Source: Prionailurus bengalensis (lineage: Eukaryota; Chordata; Mammalia; Carnivora; Felidae). From it: a stretch of DNA of 64,000 nucleotides. The stretch is taken from contig NC_057351.1 in the NCBI RefSeq assembly GCF_016509475.1, forward strand, positions 9,947,001 to 10,011,000. The letters are read 5' to 3'. Under the pieces are notes generated by a model that worked only from the letters and a program-made list of their open reading frames with translations, searched no databases and was not told the DNA's origin. Position numbers and translations under genes: made by a program. This document shows, one piece after another, positions 44,715 through 57,356 of the stretch. Each line of letters starts with the position of its first letter. The stretch's first letter is position 1.

Positions 44715-47700
44715 TTTAATGCATACATATATATGTCTAAGTATAATTTTAATGTGTAAATGTGTATAATTTTAATATAGTTTATATTATATATATGTAT
44801 AAATGTAATTTTCCCTAGTAGCACTGAGGAATGGGTCCATGGAGCACCTCACACTGTCATACTAGACTATAATACTGCAATGAAATTCTTAACAGCATCT
44901 GGTATCCAATTCAAACAAAAATTACCAGAAGAAATACAAACTCAAGGACCTGAGTGTTAATCTGACTTGAGGAATTACAGAATTAACTACAAAGAAGATA
45001 AAAATGAGGAAACAAAATGGCTCTTAATCCTCTTACTGTATTTTAAAATTCATCTATTTGGAGCTCATGTTTTTAACCCAGTAGCTTTATTTATTTTAAA
45101 GGCAAAAAATAAGCAGATAATGAATAAAAAAGATTGATGACCACCTGTAATACGTGTATGAAATCCACGCACATACTTAAAACCGGGTTGTCATTCAGAA
45201 TCCATTTACGTTCAATTTACACAGAATTCTAACTATCTTAGTTATCTGGTTTTGAAGCCCAAAGCAGATTAAAAGTAGCTTCATGAAGCTGAATAAATTC
45301 TACTGCTGCAAAATTTAAAAGCACACCAGAATAGACCCATGTACTGTAGGGGAAAATAGTCTGTAGAAATACAGAAATTTAGTCAGTAATGTTCATCTTG
45401 ACATAAAATGACTAAAATGTATTTTGTAGATGCGTATGATACATTTTATAACAATTCCCTGAAAAACTCTGAAAATGTGGGTCTAGAGCAACGCATTCCC
45501 CCCAATCCCAGCTAGCCAGAACTTACTGAATTATCCATGCGTTTTTAGTACCTCCCACTAGTTCTAGAATAGATACATTGGAGAACAGACCTGAAGTCAC
45601 ATAGATAGCACTGTAAATGTTGTGTGCCTCATTTTGAGCAATTAAAAACAATGAAATTTTTAGCCCTTCCCTGAAATAAATACAATTACTTATTGAAGAC
45701 ACATATAAAAATTATTAAAACCCATTTCTCTTTCAAAGACTGAATTCATTAACAGGGCTGTAGAAACACAGGGACATGAATACATGAAACTGAATACATT
45801 TCATGCGATAATGAATACATTAACACGCGAGTTATATGGCAAACACATGCTCAATTCGGTACTTTGGCAAGTAAGAGCGAAGAGGCCAACACAACAGCAG
45901 ACGCTGATACTGGTATTACCCATGCAGTTTACTGATGGTCTCCTTAGCCATCTCTGAGTTTACTTATTCTTATTTTAGATACAATTATAGAAGCTTGGCA
46001 ATGCAGTTTTTCAGTGCACAGCAGATTAGAAAGCAAATTAGGGGCCTTTTTCAGGAAGCAGACACACAGGCTGCAGCAAAAAGTGACAGTTGATTTAAGA
46101 GGAGATAGAGAAACTTAAGAAATATTTGCATAACTTGAAAAGCACAGACATTTTTGTACATGTTTGAAAAGGGTAAATGGTATTACATACCACAGTATCC
46201 CCAGAGGACACGTTTCTGTTGTATTACATTGTTTTGGTCTTCATGACTACCTAGGAAAGTTTAATTATATTCAGTAGTCTCAAGGACAAATGAGGAAATA
46301 GGAAGTATATTTTTGATTTTTTTTTTGCCAAATAAATTTAAGTAAACTGGATGAATAAATGAATTTGCCTAGTTTGCCTGAAAAATTAATATACATAAGT
46401 TGATTGCTCATCAGTGATAATAAGTAAGTGAATTGTTACTACGTTTTGGGTATTGCTTCTAGATCTTTTTCAAAATTATTTCTGTCTTTATTTCTTAATA
46501 TAAGGGTGAATTGCATAGGTATGTTCTTAAAAATCGAAGTGGAAAAACAAATTAATATATATGCTCTTTAAAAAAAAAAGACGGGAAGTTATATTTTGAT
46601 TCCTTTATAGAAAAACCTATCTTTATATCACAATCACCTTACAGAAAGTCCAAGATTTGGAAATCCCTCTTTATAAACATACAACTTCTGACCAGGATTT
46701 TAATGTCTCTCTTAATTACTAGATCACATATTTATTGTAACTTAATTGACAGTGAATATTTTTCATATGCAACCTTAGATTTTTATGCCTTAGACAGTGA
46801 GAATCAGCACAGAATGGAGGAAAATCTCTAGCATGAAAGAGAGAATCCAGAATAAACAATGACACAGAACTAATAGAAAACAGAAATAATGTCTGAAACA
46901 GAAAAAAAAAAAACTACAAAACTAAGAGATATGGGGAAAATGTATAGAATGCAAGGAAAAGAAGAAGAAACAGCCTTTAGAAATGTATTAGACGCACGTT
47001 CTGATTTCAAATGTTTCGTAGCAAGTTCGAAATGCAGGAGAGGAAAATGTTGCAGGAAAGGAAAGAAGAAAAAGAATAGAGAATATAATTAGATGAGAAC
47101 AGAATTAGAAGATCCATCCAGGAGAAGCAGACAAAGAAAATAGAAAATGCCTTGTTACTTGGAGGATTTTCACGAGGGACAGACCAATGGCCTTTTAAGC
47201 AAAGCAAACCTAATCCCTGAGGAAGTGACTTTGTGGCTCCCACATCTTGCCTTTTCCATGGTACAGGAAGAAATTTAATGGTTAAGAATTCTATTAGATA
47301 ACATATAATTTTAGAAAGCTTTCTAGACTGGCATATGATATTGTATTTTTATAGATAGAGACAACATATAAGAAGGAGTAGCTATTTCTGGAGTGTTGTT
47401 ACAGGAATGTTACTCAAATTGTCACATCAATGTTGTTGACATGAGAGTACTTGATGTTAACAAGGAAAAGGAAATATGGGGGAAATTATCTCTTTCTAGA
47501 GGAAAAATATGTAATTCTGCAATGTTCTAATACATTAATCAAATAGATTACATGTTTGCTTTCATTTCCCAGTGGTATGTTAGGTGAAGTTGATTAGTGC
47601 TGTGTAAAATATATTATTCAAGTAATTGAATGTTGTGGAAATTTTTTTTTATCTGTTTCAGTAACATTCTGAATTTGGTATTAACACATTAAAATGTTGT

Positions 47701-49099
47701 TTCTGGGATATAAATTCCAATAAGGGTTTTTATTGTGTTGTCATGTGTAAAGTAAAAATTGTTGTTGTTTTTTTTCAAAGAATACTTCCTAGGAAATATG
47801 TTTTCTCATTGCTTAACTGAATGAAAAATTATCTAGTTCAGGCTATCCCTTCTATCGTGTAAGAGAAATAGAACGACCAGTGTGTAAAGTAATAGTTGTT
47901 AGAAGTAAGAATAACTTAAAATATAAAACTAATTGTTATAAAAGAAATGATTTCTGAAAACTTTGCACTCGTTGTAGTATTTGATATACATTTTAGGAAC
48001 AGGTCTCCTGCTGTTTTATTTTAATCAAAAGTAATTCAGTGCCTTCTTAATAATAACTCTTTTTATAATGTTAAATTATTCCACCTGTTCTTAGATTAGA
48101 GATTGGGCACAGGAACAAGTCAGTTAACTGAAAACTTCGCACAAACCCAGAGTTTAAACATGGAAGCTCTTTGTTATTTTGAAGCTTTTAAATTAACAAT
48201 GAATAAAAACCCTCTTAGCATCATTGACCTGAGTCATTGAATTAATCAGTTCTCTGAATGATCATCTCTTGTTATTTGGTGAGTACAATGCTAAGCCCCA
48301 GGAATGAAGCAGACTAGCTTCTTGACCTCTGGAGGCTCACAGTCCAACTGCAGATAGAGTAGAAAAAGAGATTTATTGTAGCACTGTAACTAGATGTGGC
48401 TAGCAAAATAAACTAGTTCTGGTCTCCCTTAGAAGAAATGGCATTCGTGGGAAGAACACTGGCAATCGCAGAGATGTGGAGGGAAAGCTGAAGACCTTAA
48501 CTTGTGAAACGCAAAGGGACAGACCGAGGCTGGTGGTTGCTGTGGCTTCTGGGTTTTGCTGGAGGCATCATCACCACTTGGTAAGCGCCTCACCACCGCT
48601 GGACTTTCCTTGGGTGGGCTGCTACTGCTGTGAGTGATTTCTCTTCTGCCTTCTCAACTCTGTGTTACTCGCCCGACATTCAAACTCACGGTAGAGTATG
48701 GGTTTGGCTGAATTTAAATAAAGCATATGCTTTACGGTCTGGCTTCAAAGAGGAGGGAGAAAATATTGGCCCCGTGTGGTGCTGAATTTGGATCCCAGGC
48801 CAAATTTCTAGTCTAAAGAATCTAGAGGAGCGAGCATAGGCTGACAGAGCTTGCTGAAGGGAGCAGTTAAGTCTCTGGATGGTTCATGCTATGTTGAGGC
48901 GGGCCCTGTTCTCATTTATACAAGTTTGATAATGAAAGGAGAAAAATATAATTTTCAGTACCTGCTTCAAGCCTGTTTCCACCTGCTCATCCTTTATATT
49001 TATCCGTGCAACTACTATTCTTGACTTCTTTATCTGTCTAGATTTTCTTTTAATATACTGAAGTTGGTGTGAATGTGGAGTCATATTTTCTCCCCATTT
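44715..49099. other. Longest stretch without recognised repeats
   Basis: Mostly unique AT-rich DNA. A faint L1/HAL1 5' trace ('ggtatccaattcaaacaaaaattacc') lies near 44900-44950. The 67-codon plus-strand frame at 46889-47092 is Lys/Arg-rich with several Cys near its end but is not recognised. The 48270-48420 and 48450-48860 parts look like old non-coding sequence. No gene is called. Confidence 0.38.
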
Positions 49100-49914
49100 A
49101 CACATAACAAAACATGTTAAAGCATTGTTGTACATCTTGTTTTTTGTATTTAGTATATTTTGAAGCTTCTCTCCTATCAGGATGTATTTCCTCTTTTTTT
49201 TTTTTACAGTCCCATATATCATTATGGGTTAGCAAAATTTATTTATCCTTGATTTAAATTACTTAAAATTAGAAATAAACACATTTAAATTATTTTAAGT
49301 TAAATTATCAGAATTTAGACAAATCAATACCTTATTGATGTATATTTGAGTTTTCCTTCAATCTTTTGTCATCACGATATTTGCAATGAATATTCAGAAG
49401 CCATTTTGCAAGTATGTGTATCTGTAAGTAAAATAAATTTGCATATGTGAGACTTTCAGGTTGGAAATTACATGTATTTGTTGTTTTGAAAACTACTGAC
49501 AAAATTTCCTCCATCAATTGAATTTTCACTCCCATCTGCAGTATATGAGAAGAGCCCAATTCATCGTAGCCTCTTCAAAAAAGAACCTGACATTGAACTT
49601 TAGTATTTTTGCCCATAAGTTATAGTTTCAAAAATTGTTTACTTTTCTTTTACATTTGTTTATCAAATTTTGCCAATTTTAAGTTTCACTTTAAAAATTT
49701 TTGTTGTTGCTGTTTATTAGTGTAGCCATTTTTTTTCTTTCCCTTCCTATTTCCCTTACTGATATATCCTAGTTTCCTAGTTATAAAGTCTTCCCCGCCA
49801 CATTATTAAAATGGAATCTAATTATTGATTGTTTTCAGATTTAAATCTTTGATCCATTTGGTGGGAATTAAGTGTATTGTGTATGATGGAGCTCCAAATA
49901 CATCTTTTTTTTTT

Positions 49915-49968
<54 letters not shown>

Positions 49969-50170
49969 CGAGTGTGCCAAGCAGGCTCTGCCCTGTCATG
50001 TCTGGGTGAAGCCTGATGCAGGGCTCCAGCTCACAAGCAATGAGATCATGACCTGAGATCATGATCAAGAGTTGGACACTTAACCGACTAAGCCACCCAG
50101 GCACCCCTATTTTTGTTTGCACAGATATCCAGTTGCCCATTTATTGAAGTCTATAATTTGCTTGCTGTCT
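49100..50170 (-). mobile_element. Ancient L1 ORF2 region
   Basis: Antisense L1 ORF2 landmarks: 'catatatcattatgggttagcaaaatttatttatcc', 'aattttcactcccatctgcagtatatgaga', 'tcagatttaaatctttgatccatttgg', then 'tatccagttgcccatttattgaa' beyond the SINE. Fully decayed. Confidence 0.72.
49903..50107 (-). mobile_element. CAN SINE with (GA)n expansion
   Basis: Minus-strand copy: T-rich end, (GA)n at 49920-49969 and the right-end head AGCCACCCAGGCACCCC. It is inserted in the ancient L1 between the 'gatccatttgg' and 'tatccagttgcccatttattg' landmarks. The 'gagatcatgacct' word is duplicated. Confidence 0.92.
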
Positions 50171-51589
50171 TGCATGTCAACTTTATCCTACACTAAATTA
50201 CAGTACATACTTGATTTACTAACAGATTTTAATCTCAATACAATGATCCATTTGCCTTTCTTTCGGAAAGAATGTATTTCCCATCCACTAGGCTGATGAT
50301 TTACTTCTTACAGTAGAAAAGAAGACCTTGACATACATTGTTGCACTGGATTTAATTTTAACTCCTGAAAATAACTGGTAACATGAAAATATAAGGAGGC
50401 CTGAGAGAAAGGTAGACACAGGCAAAGTTTCTTTTTTGCCAAAATTCTGTCCCCTGCCAGCCTTTCCATAACTCTTAAAATTATCGTACAATGTATTCTT
50501 TAGGGTTGCAGCATTGACAGATCCCTTTCAAATGCAAATATTAAACTGCTTAAAATATTTTTTTAAACAAAATAAAATGTAGCTAGAGGTGAACCCTTAA
50601 ACACAGTAGTCCAAACCCAGGATAAATAACATTCTAACAGAGGCAATGGAGAATCCTCAGAGGTCCTCCAGTTTGAAAGATTTTATACCTCTCTGTTCCC
50701 TGCCCATTTATTTCCATAAAATCATATTAGATTAATCCCATAGTCAGAAATCTGCTACGTACCATATCAGGAGCTTAGTAAAAATTCAATATATGCTTCT
50801 AAAGCGAGGAATTTTTTTTCTCCAAAGTAAGTATTGATGTTACTGCTACCAGTGCAACTCTGTTATGCAGGCAGGCATATTCCCTTTGTCATCCTTATGT
50901 GTTACAGATGCGACCTGAATTTCATTCCCAAAGTCAAAACCATTCCCTAAAGCAGAGGCACAAACATAGGTACATTTGATGGAAAACCATTAGCTTCTTG
51001 ACCGCAGCCATTACAGTGACTTTTAAACATGCTAGAACACATGAACCACCCACTTTATTGAATGCTGGGTCTCAAGCCCAGCAGATCTGAAGGGCAAAGC
51101 CTTCTGGTCTTGAGCCAAAATTCATATGCTCATTGGTCATTTATAACGTTGTGTGTGGTATCTAAAACCTTAAGAGAACACCTAAGGGACATCCTTAATT
51201 AAAATAGATACTCATTGTCGTTTTGATCCCTAGTGTTTATTATACTTTACTATAGTTTTCTGTATACTTTTTATTGTTATAATTTATACAATGAAACACA
51301 GGTACACTTTGCCTTAAAATTAATTTTATTAACACGTGATATCATAAAACAAAGTACACCCATTTTAGTAGCACATTTATTGAGTCTTAACAAATATATA
51401 CATCGTTTAATATGCCTCCCCCCAACACACAACTACTCAAAGCCAAGAAAGAGAGTATTTCCATCACTTCCACCAGTGTCCTGATGGTCCTTTGTCTTTG
51501 TAGCTGTTTGTGCATTGCCTTTTCCTTCTTCTTGTCCCCAGGCGATGGCTAATCTGCTTCTGCCAGCCTAGATGGGCTCTCTTTTCTAG
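50171..51589. other. Unclassified sequence
   Basis: No confident repeat or exon. The right part, from about 51300, may already be decayed L1. Confidence 0.38.
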
Positions 51590-51971
51590 AATTACATATT
51601 AATGGGAACAGAGCAGTATGCACTCTTCTCAGCCCACCAACAGATGTTTTTCTCGCAACAAAATGTTTTTGGGATTCATCCATGTGGCTCATTATCAATT
51701 TGTAAATCTTTTGTGAGGGGCTTGGTTATACCTTTTGCCCATTTAAATGCAGGTGCTGCCTAATGTTGCAGACCTAAATATTGTATATATAATTGCATGA
51801 TGTAAATTATATATTCTAGACACCAGCCTCTTCTGTCAGATGTATGTGTAGGAATATTTATCTAGTCTCTGGCATGCCTTCTCATCAGAAACCAGAAGTT
51901 TCTATTTTTGATGAAGTCCAATTTATTATTTCTTTTCATCTTATGACCCAACTGAGATATCTCCAACTATC

Positions 51972-51976
<5 letters not shown>

Positions 51977-52042
<66 letters not shown>
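51977..52042. repeat. (GA)n microsatellite
   Basis: About 65 bp of GA units with one C interruption inside the ancient L1. Confidence 0.96.
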
Positions 52043-52044
<2 letters not shown>

Positions 52045-52461
52045 CAGAGATTTCTCCCTATGTTTCCTTCTAGAAGTTTTATAGGTATAGATTTCAGTTT
52101 TAATAATCCATTTTTAGTTTACTTTTCTATATGCTGTGAAGAAAAATATTGTAGCCTTTTCCCTCTTCCAAATGATATCTAGTTGTTCTAGCCCCATTTA
52201 TTGAAAAGTCTTTAATTTCCCCCATTGAAATACCTTGGCACTTTGTTAAAAATCAATTGCCCATGTAGGAATAATTTGCTTCCTGTATCCTTTCTGATCC
52301 ATTGTTCTCTATGAACCCATATGCCTTCATAACTTTAGTTTGTTAATGAATTCTGAAATAAGGTAGTATAAGTCCTGTCTAAATAATGTTGTACTTTTGC
52401 AAAATAGTTTTGGCTATGCTAGGTTCTATTTATCCCCATATAATTTCTCTTTTCTCTCTTT

Positions 52462-52657
52462 TAAAAAAAATTTTTGAGTTTGTTTATTTCTGAGACAGAG
52501 ACAGAGAGAGTGAGAGGGGGAGGGACAGAGAGAGAGAGGGAGAGAGAGAATCTCAATCAGGCTCCACACCGGGACTCGAACTCACAAACCAGGAGATCTT
52601 GACCTGAGCCGAAACAAAGAGTCAGATGCTTAACCGACTGAGCCACCCAGGCGCCCC
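52462..52657 (-). mobile_element. CAN SINE
   Basis: Minus-strand copy with the head GAGCCACCCAGGCGCCCC at the right. Part of the segment after 'ggctccaca' is missing. It interrupts the ancient L1 at about 52460. Confidence 0.92.
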
Positions 52658-53294
52658 TACTGTTTCAAATCCACTTATAAATTTTTACAAAAACAATCCT
52701 GCTGGGATTTTGACTGGGTTTGCATTAAAGCTATAGGTCACTATAGGAACAATTGATATCCTGGTATTTTCCAAACAGGAGCACTGTGTTTATCTCTTTA
52801 TGTAGGTCTTTAATTTCTCTCAGCAATATTTGGTAGTTTTCAGTGTACAGATTTTGCACATATTTTGTTAAACGACCCTTCAACATTCCATGGTTTTGAT
52901 GAAATTGGAAACTGTTCCTTAGTTGTTGTTGTCAATGTTATTTTGAAATTATTCATGGCTTCTGTGTAGGAATGAAACTGAGCATTGAAAACTAAACTTG
53001 TAGCCTGTTAAATTAACTTAGTAATTGTAGTAGTATTTTATAGATTCCTTAGCAGATCTACATACCCAGTCATGTCACCGACAAATAGCAACAGTTTTAT
53101 TTCTTCCTTTCTAATCCATATCCCTATTTATTTTTCTTGCCTTGTACTGATTGAGATCTTGGGTATGATGCTGAAGAGTAAGGATAAGAAGGAACATTCT
53201 TGGCTTGTTCATTATCTTTAGAGGGAAGCTTTCAGGCTTTCATCATTAAGAATACTGAGAGTTGGCTTTTTTTAAAATGATCGTTATTTTCATT

Positions 53295-53572
53295 TCATTT
53301 TATTAAATTAAAAAAAATTTTTTTGTCAAGTTAGCTAACATACAGTGTAAACAGTGTGCTCTTGATTTTGGGAGTAAATTCTCATGATCCATTGCTTACA
53401 TACAACACCCAGTGCTCATCCCAACAGGTGCCCTCCTCAGTGCCCATCACCCATTTCCTCCCTCCCTCGCCGCCTCACCCCCATCAACCCTCAGTTCGTT
53501 CTCTGCATTCAAGAGTCTCTTATGTTTTGCCTCCTTCTCTATTTGAAACTATTTTCATTGGTGGGTGTTGAA
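53295..53572 (-). mobile_element. L1 3' UTR fragment (carnivore type)
   Basis: Antisense 3' UTR: 'gtcaagttagctaacatacagtgtaa', 'catacaacacccagtgctcatccc', 'ttcaagagtctcttatg'. It is a short 5'-truncated copy. The two plus-strand frames at 53356-53581 are incidental. Confidence 0.85.
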
Positions 53573-53990
53573 TTTTCTTAAATTATTTTTCTTCACCTAT
53601 TAACATAAGCATATGGTTTTACTACTTTTTTTCTCTTAATAATGTGCATTATGCTAATTCATCTTTCCATGTGAAACTCCACTTGGTTATGCTGCATTAT
53701 CTCTTTATATATTGTTGCATTCTATTGGATAAACATATTTTTAAGGATTTTTGCATTTATGTTTGGTGGGGTATTAATATACAATTGTTTTCATCTTCAC
53801 AGATTTATCATGTTTCATTTTGATTTGTTCAGAAATTGTCTATATCCATGTAACAACTACTAAAAAAAGATATAGGACATTTCAGTCACAAGAGAAAGTT
53901 CTGTCATGCCTCCTCACCCATGGGGAACCACTATTTTAATTTCAATCACTATCAACGTCATTTTGCTTGTTCTAGAACCTCATATCAGTA
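53573..53990 (-). mobile_element. Continuation of ancient L1 relics
   Basis: 'catatggttttactac', 'ctaattcatctttcc' and 'ttgcattctattggataaac' resemble further antisense L1 ORF2, so the L1 3' UTR fragment appears inserted within it. From about 53825 the text reads like antisense 3' UTR of another old L1. Confidence 0.5.
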
Positions 53991-54008
53991 GGACCGTAGT
54001 GAATTCTT

Positions 54009-55261
54009 TTGTGTGTGTCTGTGTGTGTGTGCACGTGTGTGTGTGTGTGTTTTATTTATTTTATTTTATTTATTTAAATTTACATACAACTTAGTTAGCA
54101 TTTAGTGCAGCAATGATTTCAGGAGTGGATTCCTTAATGCCCCTTACCCATTTAGCCCATTGCCCCTCCCACAACCCCTCTAGTAACCCTGTTTGTTCTC
54201 CACATTTGAGTATCTTATGTTTTGTCCCTCTCCCTGATTTTATATTATTTTTGCTTCCCTTTCCTTGTATTCATCTGTTCTATGTCTTAAAGTCTTCATA
54301 TGAGTGAAGTCATATGATTTTTGTCTTTCTCTGACTAATTTCACTTAGCATAATACCCTCTAGTTCTATCCACGTAGTTGCAAATGGCAAGATTTCATTC
54401 TTTTTGATTGCCGAGTACTGCTCCATTGTATATATATACCACATCGATATCCATTCATCCATCAATGGACATTTGGGCTCTTTCCATATTTTAGCTATTG
54501 TTGATAGTGCTGCTATAAACATTGGGGTGCATGTGCACCTTCAAAACAGCATACCTGTATCCCTTGGATAAATACCTAGTAGTGCAATTGCTGGGTTGTA
54601 GGGGAGTTCTATGTTTAGCTTTTTGAGGAACCTCCATACTGTTTTCCAGAGTGGACACACCAACTCTCATTCCCACCAACAATGCAAAAGAGATCCTCTT
54701 TTTTCTGCATCCTTGCCAACATCTGTTGTTGCCTGAGTTGTTAATGTGAGCCATTCTGACCGGTGTGAGGTGGTATCTCAGTGTGGTTTTGATTTGTATT
54801 TCCCTGATGATGAGTGATGTTGAGCATTTTTTCATGTGTCAATTGGCCATCCGGATGTCTTCTTTGGAGAAGTATCTATTCATGTCTTTTGCCTATTTCT
54901 TCACTGGATTATTTGTTTTTTTGGGTGTTGAGTTTGGTAAGTTCTTCATAGATTTTGGATACTAACCCTTTATCTGATATGTCATTTGCAAATATGTTCT
55001 CCCATTCCATCGGTTGCCTTTAAGTTTTGCTGATTGTTTCCTTTGCTGAGCAGAAACTGTTTACTTTGATGAAGTCCCAATAGTTGGTTTTTGCTTTTGT
55101 TTCCCTTGCCTCTGGAGACGCGTTGAGTAAGAAGTTGCTGCAGCCAAGATCAAAGAGGTTTATGCCTGCTTTTTCCTCAAGGATGTTGATGGCTTCCTGT
55201 CTTACATTTAGGTCTTTCATCCATTTTGAGTTTATTTTTTGTGTATGGTGTAAGAAAGTGA
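54009..55261 (-). mobile_element. 5'-truncated L1 with 18-bp TSD
   Basis: Carnivore-type L1: 3' UTR (about 54052-54320) and the C-terminal part of ORF2 (54320-55261) on the minus strand. The TSD is GGACCGTAGTGAATTCTT (53991-54008) and GGACCATAGTGAATTCTT (55262-55279), one mismatch. The right edge inside ORF2 is the 5' truncation typical of L1. The tail next to the left TSD is an A-rich run followed by (AC)n. Confidence 0.93.
54011..54052. repeat. (TG)n run in the L1 tail
   Basis: TGTGTGTG with short interruptions (CTG, CACG) between the left TSD and the TTTATTTATTTTA part of the L1 tail. Confidence 0.93.
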
Positions 55262-55268
55262 GGACCAT
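54310..55268 (-). pseudogene. L1 ORF2 C-terminal relic
   Basis: ORF2 C-terminal region in three frames: 55020-55268 (KINSKWMKDLNVRQEAINILEE, RETKAKTNYWDFIKVNSFC), 54491-54835 (STSLIIREIQIKTTLRYHLTPVRMA, then NNRCWQGC, the start of the Cys-rich end) and 54310-54522 (MFIAALSTIAKIWKEPKCP, YSAIKKNEILPFATTWIELEGIMLSEISQ). The breaks are frameshifts, so no protein can be made. The reverse-transcriptase core and endonuclease are absent because of 5' truncation. Confidence 0.87.
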
Positions 55269-55407
55269 AGTGAATTCTTACATTTAAGTTTTTTTTTTTA
55301 CTCAATTTGATACTCTTATGACTCATTAATGTTTTCCCACATCGTGGATTTTTTTCTTTGTATTACTGAAGAGTAGTTAATTTACTGAACATATTGCAAT
55401 TATTTTA

Positions 55408-55443
55408 TTCTTTTAATATTTAAAAATTTTTATTTTAGAGAGG

Positions 55444-55477
<34 letters not shown>

Positions 55478-55596
55478 ATTTTAAGCAGGCTCCATGCTTA
55501 GCAGAGATCCCAACATGGGGCTCGATCCCACAACCCTGGAATCTTGACCTGAGCGAAAAAAGAGTTTATCGCTTAACTGAGTCACCCAGGCACCCC
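55408..55596 (-). mobile_element. CAN SINE with 13-bp TSD
   Basis: Minus-strand copy with (GA)n at 55451-55478 and a mutated head (GAGTCACCCAGGCACCCC). TSD TGCAATTATTTTA at 55395-55407 and 55597-55609. Confidence 0.93.
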
Positions 55597-55999
55597 TGCA
55601 ATTATTTTAAAACATTGTCTTGTTGAAGGACATTTGGCTTATTTCCAGCATTTGATGTCTACGAATAAGACTCCTAGAAATTTTCTTGCAGGTTTTTCTG
55701 TTGGGTAAATACCCAATAGTAGAAATACGAGATCATAAGATAAGTGTGTATTTAAAATGCAAAAAAGGCTACCAAAAAGTGTTTCAAAGCGGTTATACAA
55801 TTTGCATTTCTACCAGCAATGTATGAACATTCCGCTTGCTCCCCATCCTCATCAACATTTTGTATTTTCAGTCCTTTTGATTTAAGTTCCTTTACTGGGT
55901 ATGGAATGTATTTACATATTGTTTTAATTTACATTTTCATGATAACAATGATAAGAATATTTCTTTGTGGTTATTAGGTATTCACTTACTTTCCTTTTT

Positions 56000-56210
56000 T
56001 AAAATAGTTTTTAATGTTTACTTATTTTTGAGAGAGAGAGACAGAGTGCAAGTGGGGGGGAGGGGCAGAGAGAGTGGGAGACACAGAATCCAAAGCAGGC
56101 TCCTGGCTCTGAGCTGTCAGCACAGAGCCTGACGGGCTCAAACTTACAGACTGAGATCATAATCTGAGCCGAAGTCGGAAGCTCAACCGACTGAGCCACC
56201 CAGGTGACCC
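56000..56210 (-). mobile_element. CAN SINE with 18-bp TSD
   Basis: Minus-strand copy. TSD TCACTTACTTTCCTTTTT (55982-55999) and TCACTTACCTTCCTTTTT (56211-56228), one mismatch. The right-end head reads GAGCCACCCAGGTGACCC. Confidence 0.95.
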
Positions 56211-56502
56211 TCACTTACCTTCCTTTTTAATAATCTTTTCATGTTCTTTACCCATTTTTAAGTAGATTCTTTTTCTTTTAATATTTTAGTGTTACTTTAC
56301 ATTTTATAGATATTGGTCTTTTGCCTGACTTTGGCCTACAAAAAAGTGGAAGCGGAAGATCTTAATTCTGATGAAGTTCAGTGATCTTTCTTTTCCTTTG
56401 TAATTCATGATCTTTATGTCTTATATTAAAAAAAAACAACTGCTTTTACCCAGTTTGCAAAACTATCATCTTATGCTTTCCTTTAAAAACTATGCCGTTT
56501 TA

Positions 56503-56720
56503 GGGGCGCCTGGGTGGCTTGGTCGGTTAAGTGTCCGACTTTGGCTCAGGTCATGATCTCACGGTCCGTGAGTTCGAGCCCCGCATGGGGCTCTGTGCTG
56601 ACACATCAGAGCCTGGAGCCTGTTTCAGATTCTGTGTCTCCCTCTCTCTCTGCCCCTCCCCTGTTCATGCTCTGTCTCTCTCTGTCTCAAAAATAAATAA
56701 ACGTTAAAAAAATTTTTTTT
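56503..56720 (+). mobile_element. Felid SINE with 13-bp TSD
   Basis: Plus-strand copy with a GGGGCGCCTGGGTGGCTTGG head, intact B box GTTCGAGCCCC and AATAAATAAACG tail. TSD AAACTATGCCGTT at 56487-56499 and 56721-56733. Low divergence. Confidence 0.96.
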
Positions 56721-56882
56721 AAACTATGCCGTTCTAGCATTCATATTTATGCTTATGATGTACCTTGAATTAATTTTTGTATATGAAGCATGATAGTGAT
56801 AGAGGTTCTTGTTTTCATACAGATACCCAATATTACAAAAGTTCTTTATTAAAAAGATTTTCCTTTTTTAAAATGTAATTGA

Positions 56883-57105
56883 GGGGCACCTAGGTAGCTC
56901 GATCAGTTAAATGTCCGACTATTGAGTTTGGCTCAAGTCGTGATTTCACGGTTCATAAGTTTGAGCCCTGCGTTGGGGGTCTGCATAGACAGCATGGAGC
57001 CTGATTAAGATTCTCTCTCTCTCCCTCTCTCTCTGCCCCTCCCCTTTCACATATATGTGGGCAAGTGCAGTTTCTCTCTCAAAATTAATAAACTTAAAAT
57101 AATTC
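56883..57105 (+). mobile_element. CAN SINE, diverged
   Basis: Head GGGGCACCTAGGTAGCTCG, CT-rich middle 57012-57034 and A-rich end 'aataaacttaaaataa'. TSD unclear. Confidence 0.9.
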
Positions 57106-57287
57106 AATGAGCTATATAGCTTTGATTCTATTTCTGGACTATTTATTCTGTTCCAGTGATACATTTGGCTGTCCTTTAAGCAATGCTCTACTATCTTGAT
57201 GACTATAGCTCTGTAGTAAGTTTTGAAAGCAGATAATACTGAGAGTCTTCCAACTAATTTTTTTATCTTCTCCTTTCTCCTTTGTTT

Positions 57288-57356
57288 CCTTCTCCTCCTC
57301 CTCCTCCTCCTCCTCCTCTTCTCCTCCTCATCCTTCCTTCTCCTCTTCCTCCTTCT
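57288..57356. repeat. (CTC)n-rich trinucleotide run
   Basis: CTC units with TTC interruptions inside the ancient L1. Confidence 0.95.

Larger units (their letters stand above)
51590..53294 (-). mobile_element. Ancient L1 ORF2, large part
   Basis: Antisense ORF2 landmarks: 'tttttgatgaagtccaatttatta', 'tctagttgttctagccccatttattgaa', 'agttttggctatgctaggttc', 'cctgctgggattttgactgggtttgcattaaagctatagg' and 'tttcagtgtacagattttgcacat'. It is interrupted by a GA run, a SINE and, to the right, an L1 3' UTR insertion. No usable frame. Confidence 0.78.

Noticed and set aside
46889..47092. Lys-rich frame with a Cys-containing end, a zinc-binding candidate
   Set aside because: Too short, the Cys spacing fits no motif I know, and A-rich composition explains the Lys content.
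53356..53581. Two overlapping plus-strand frames of 65-71 codons
   Set aside because: They lie wholly in antisense L1 3' UTR.
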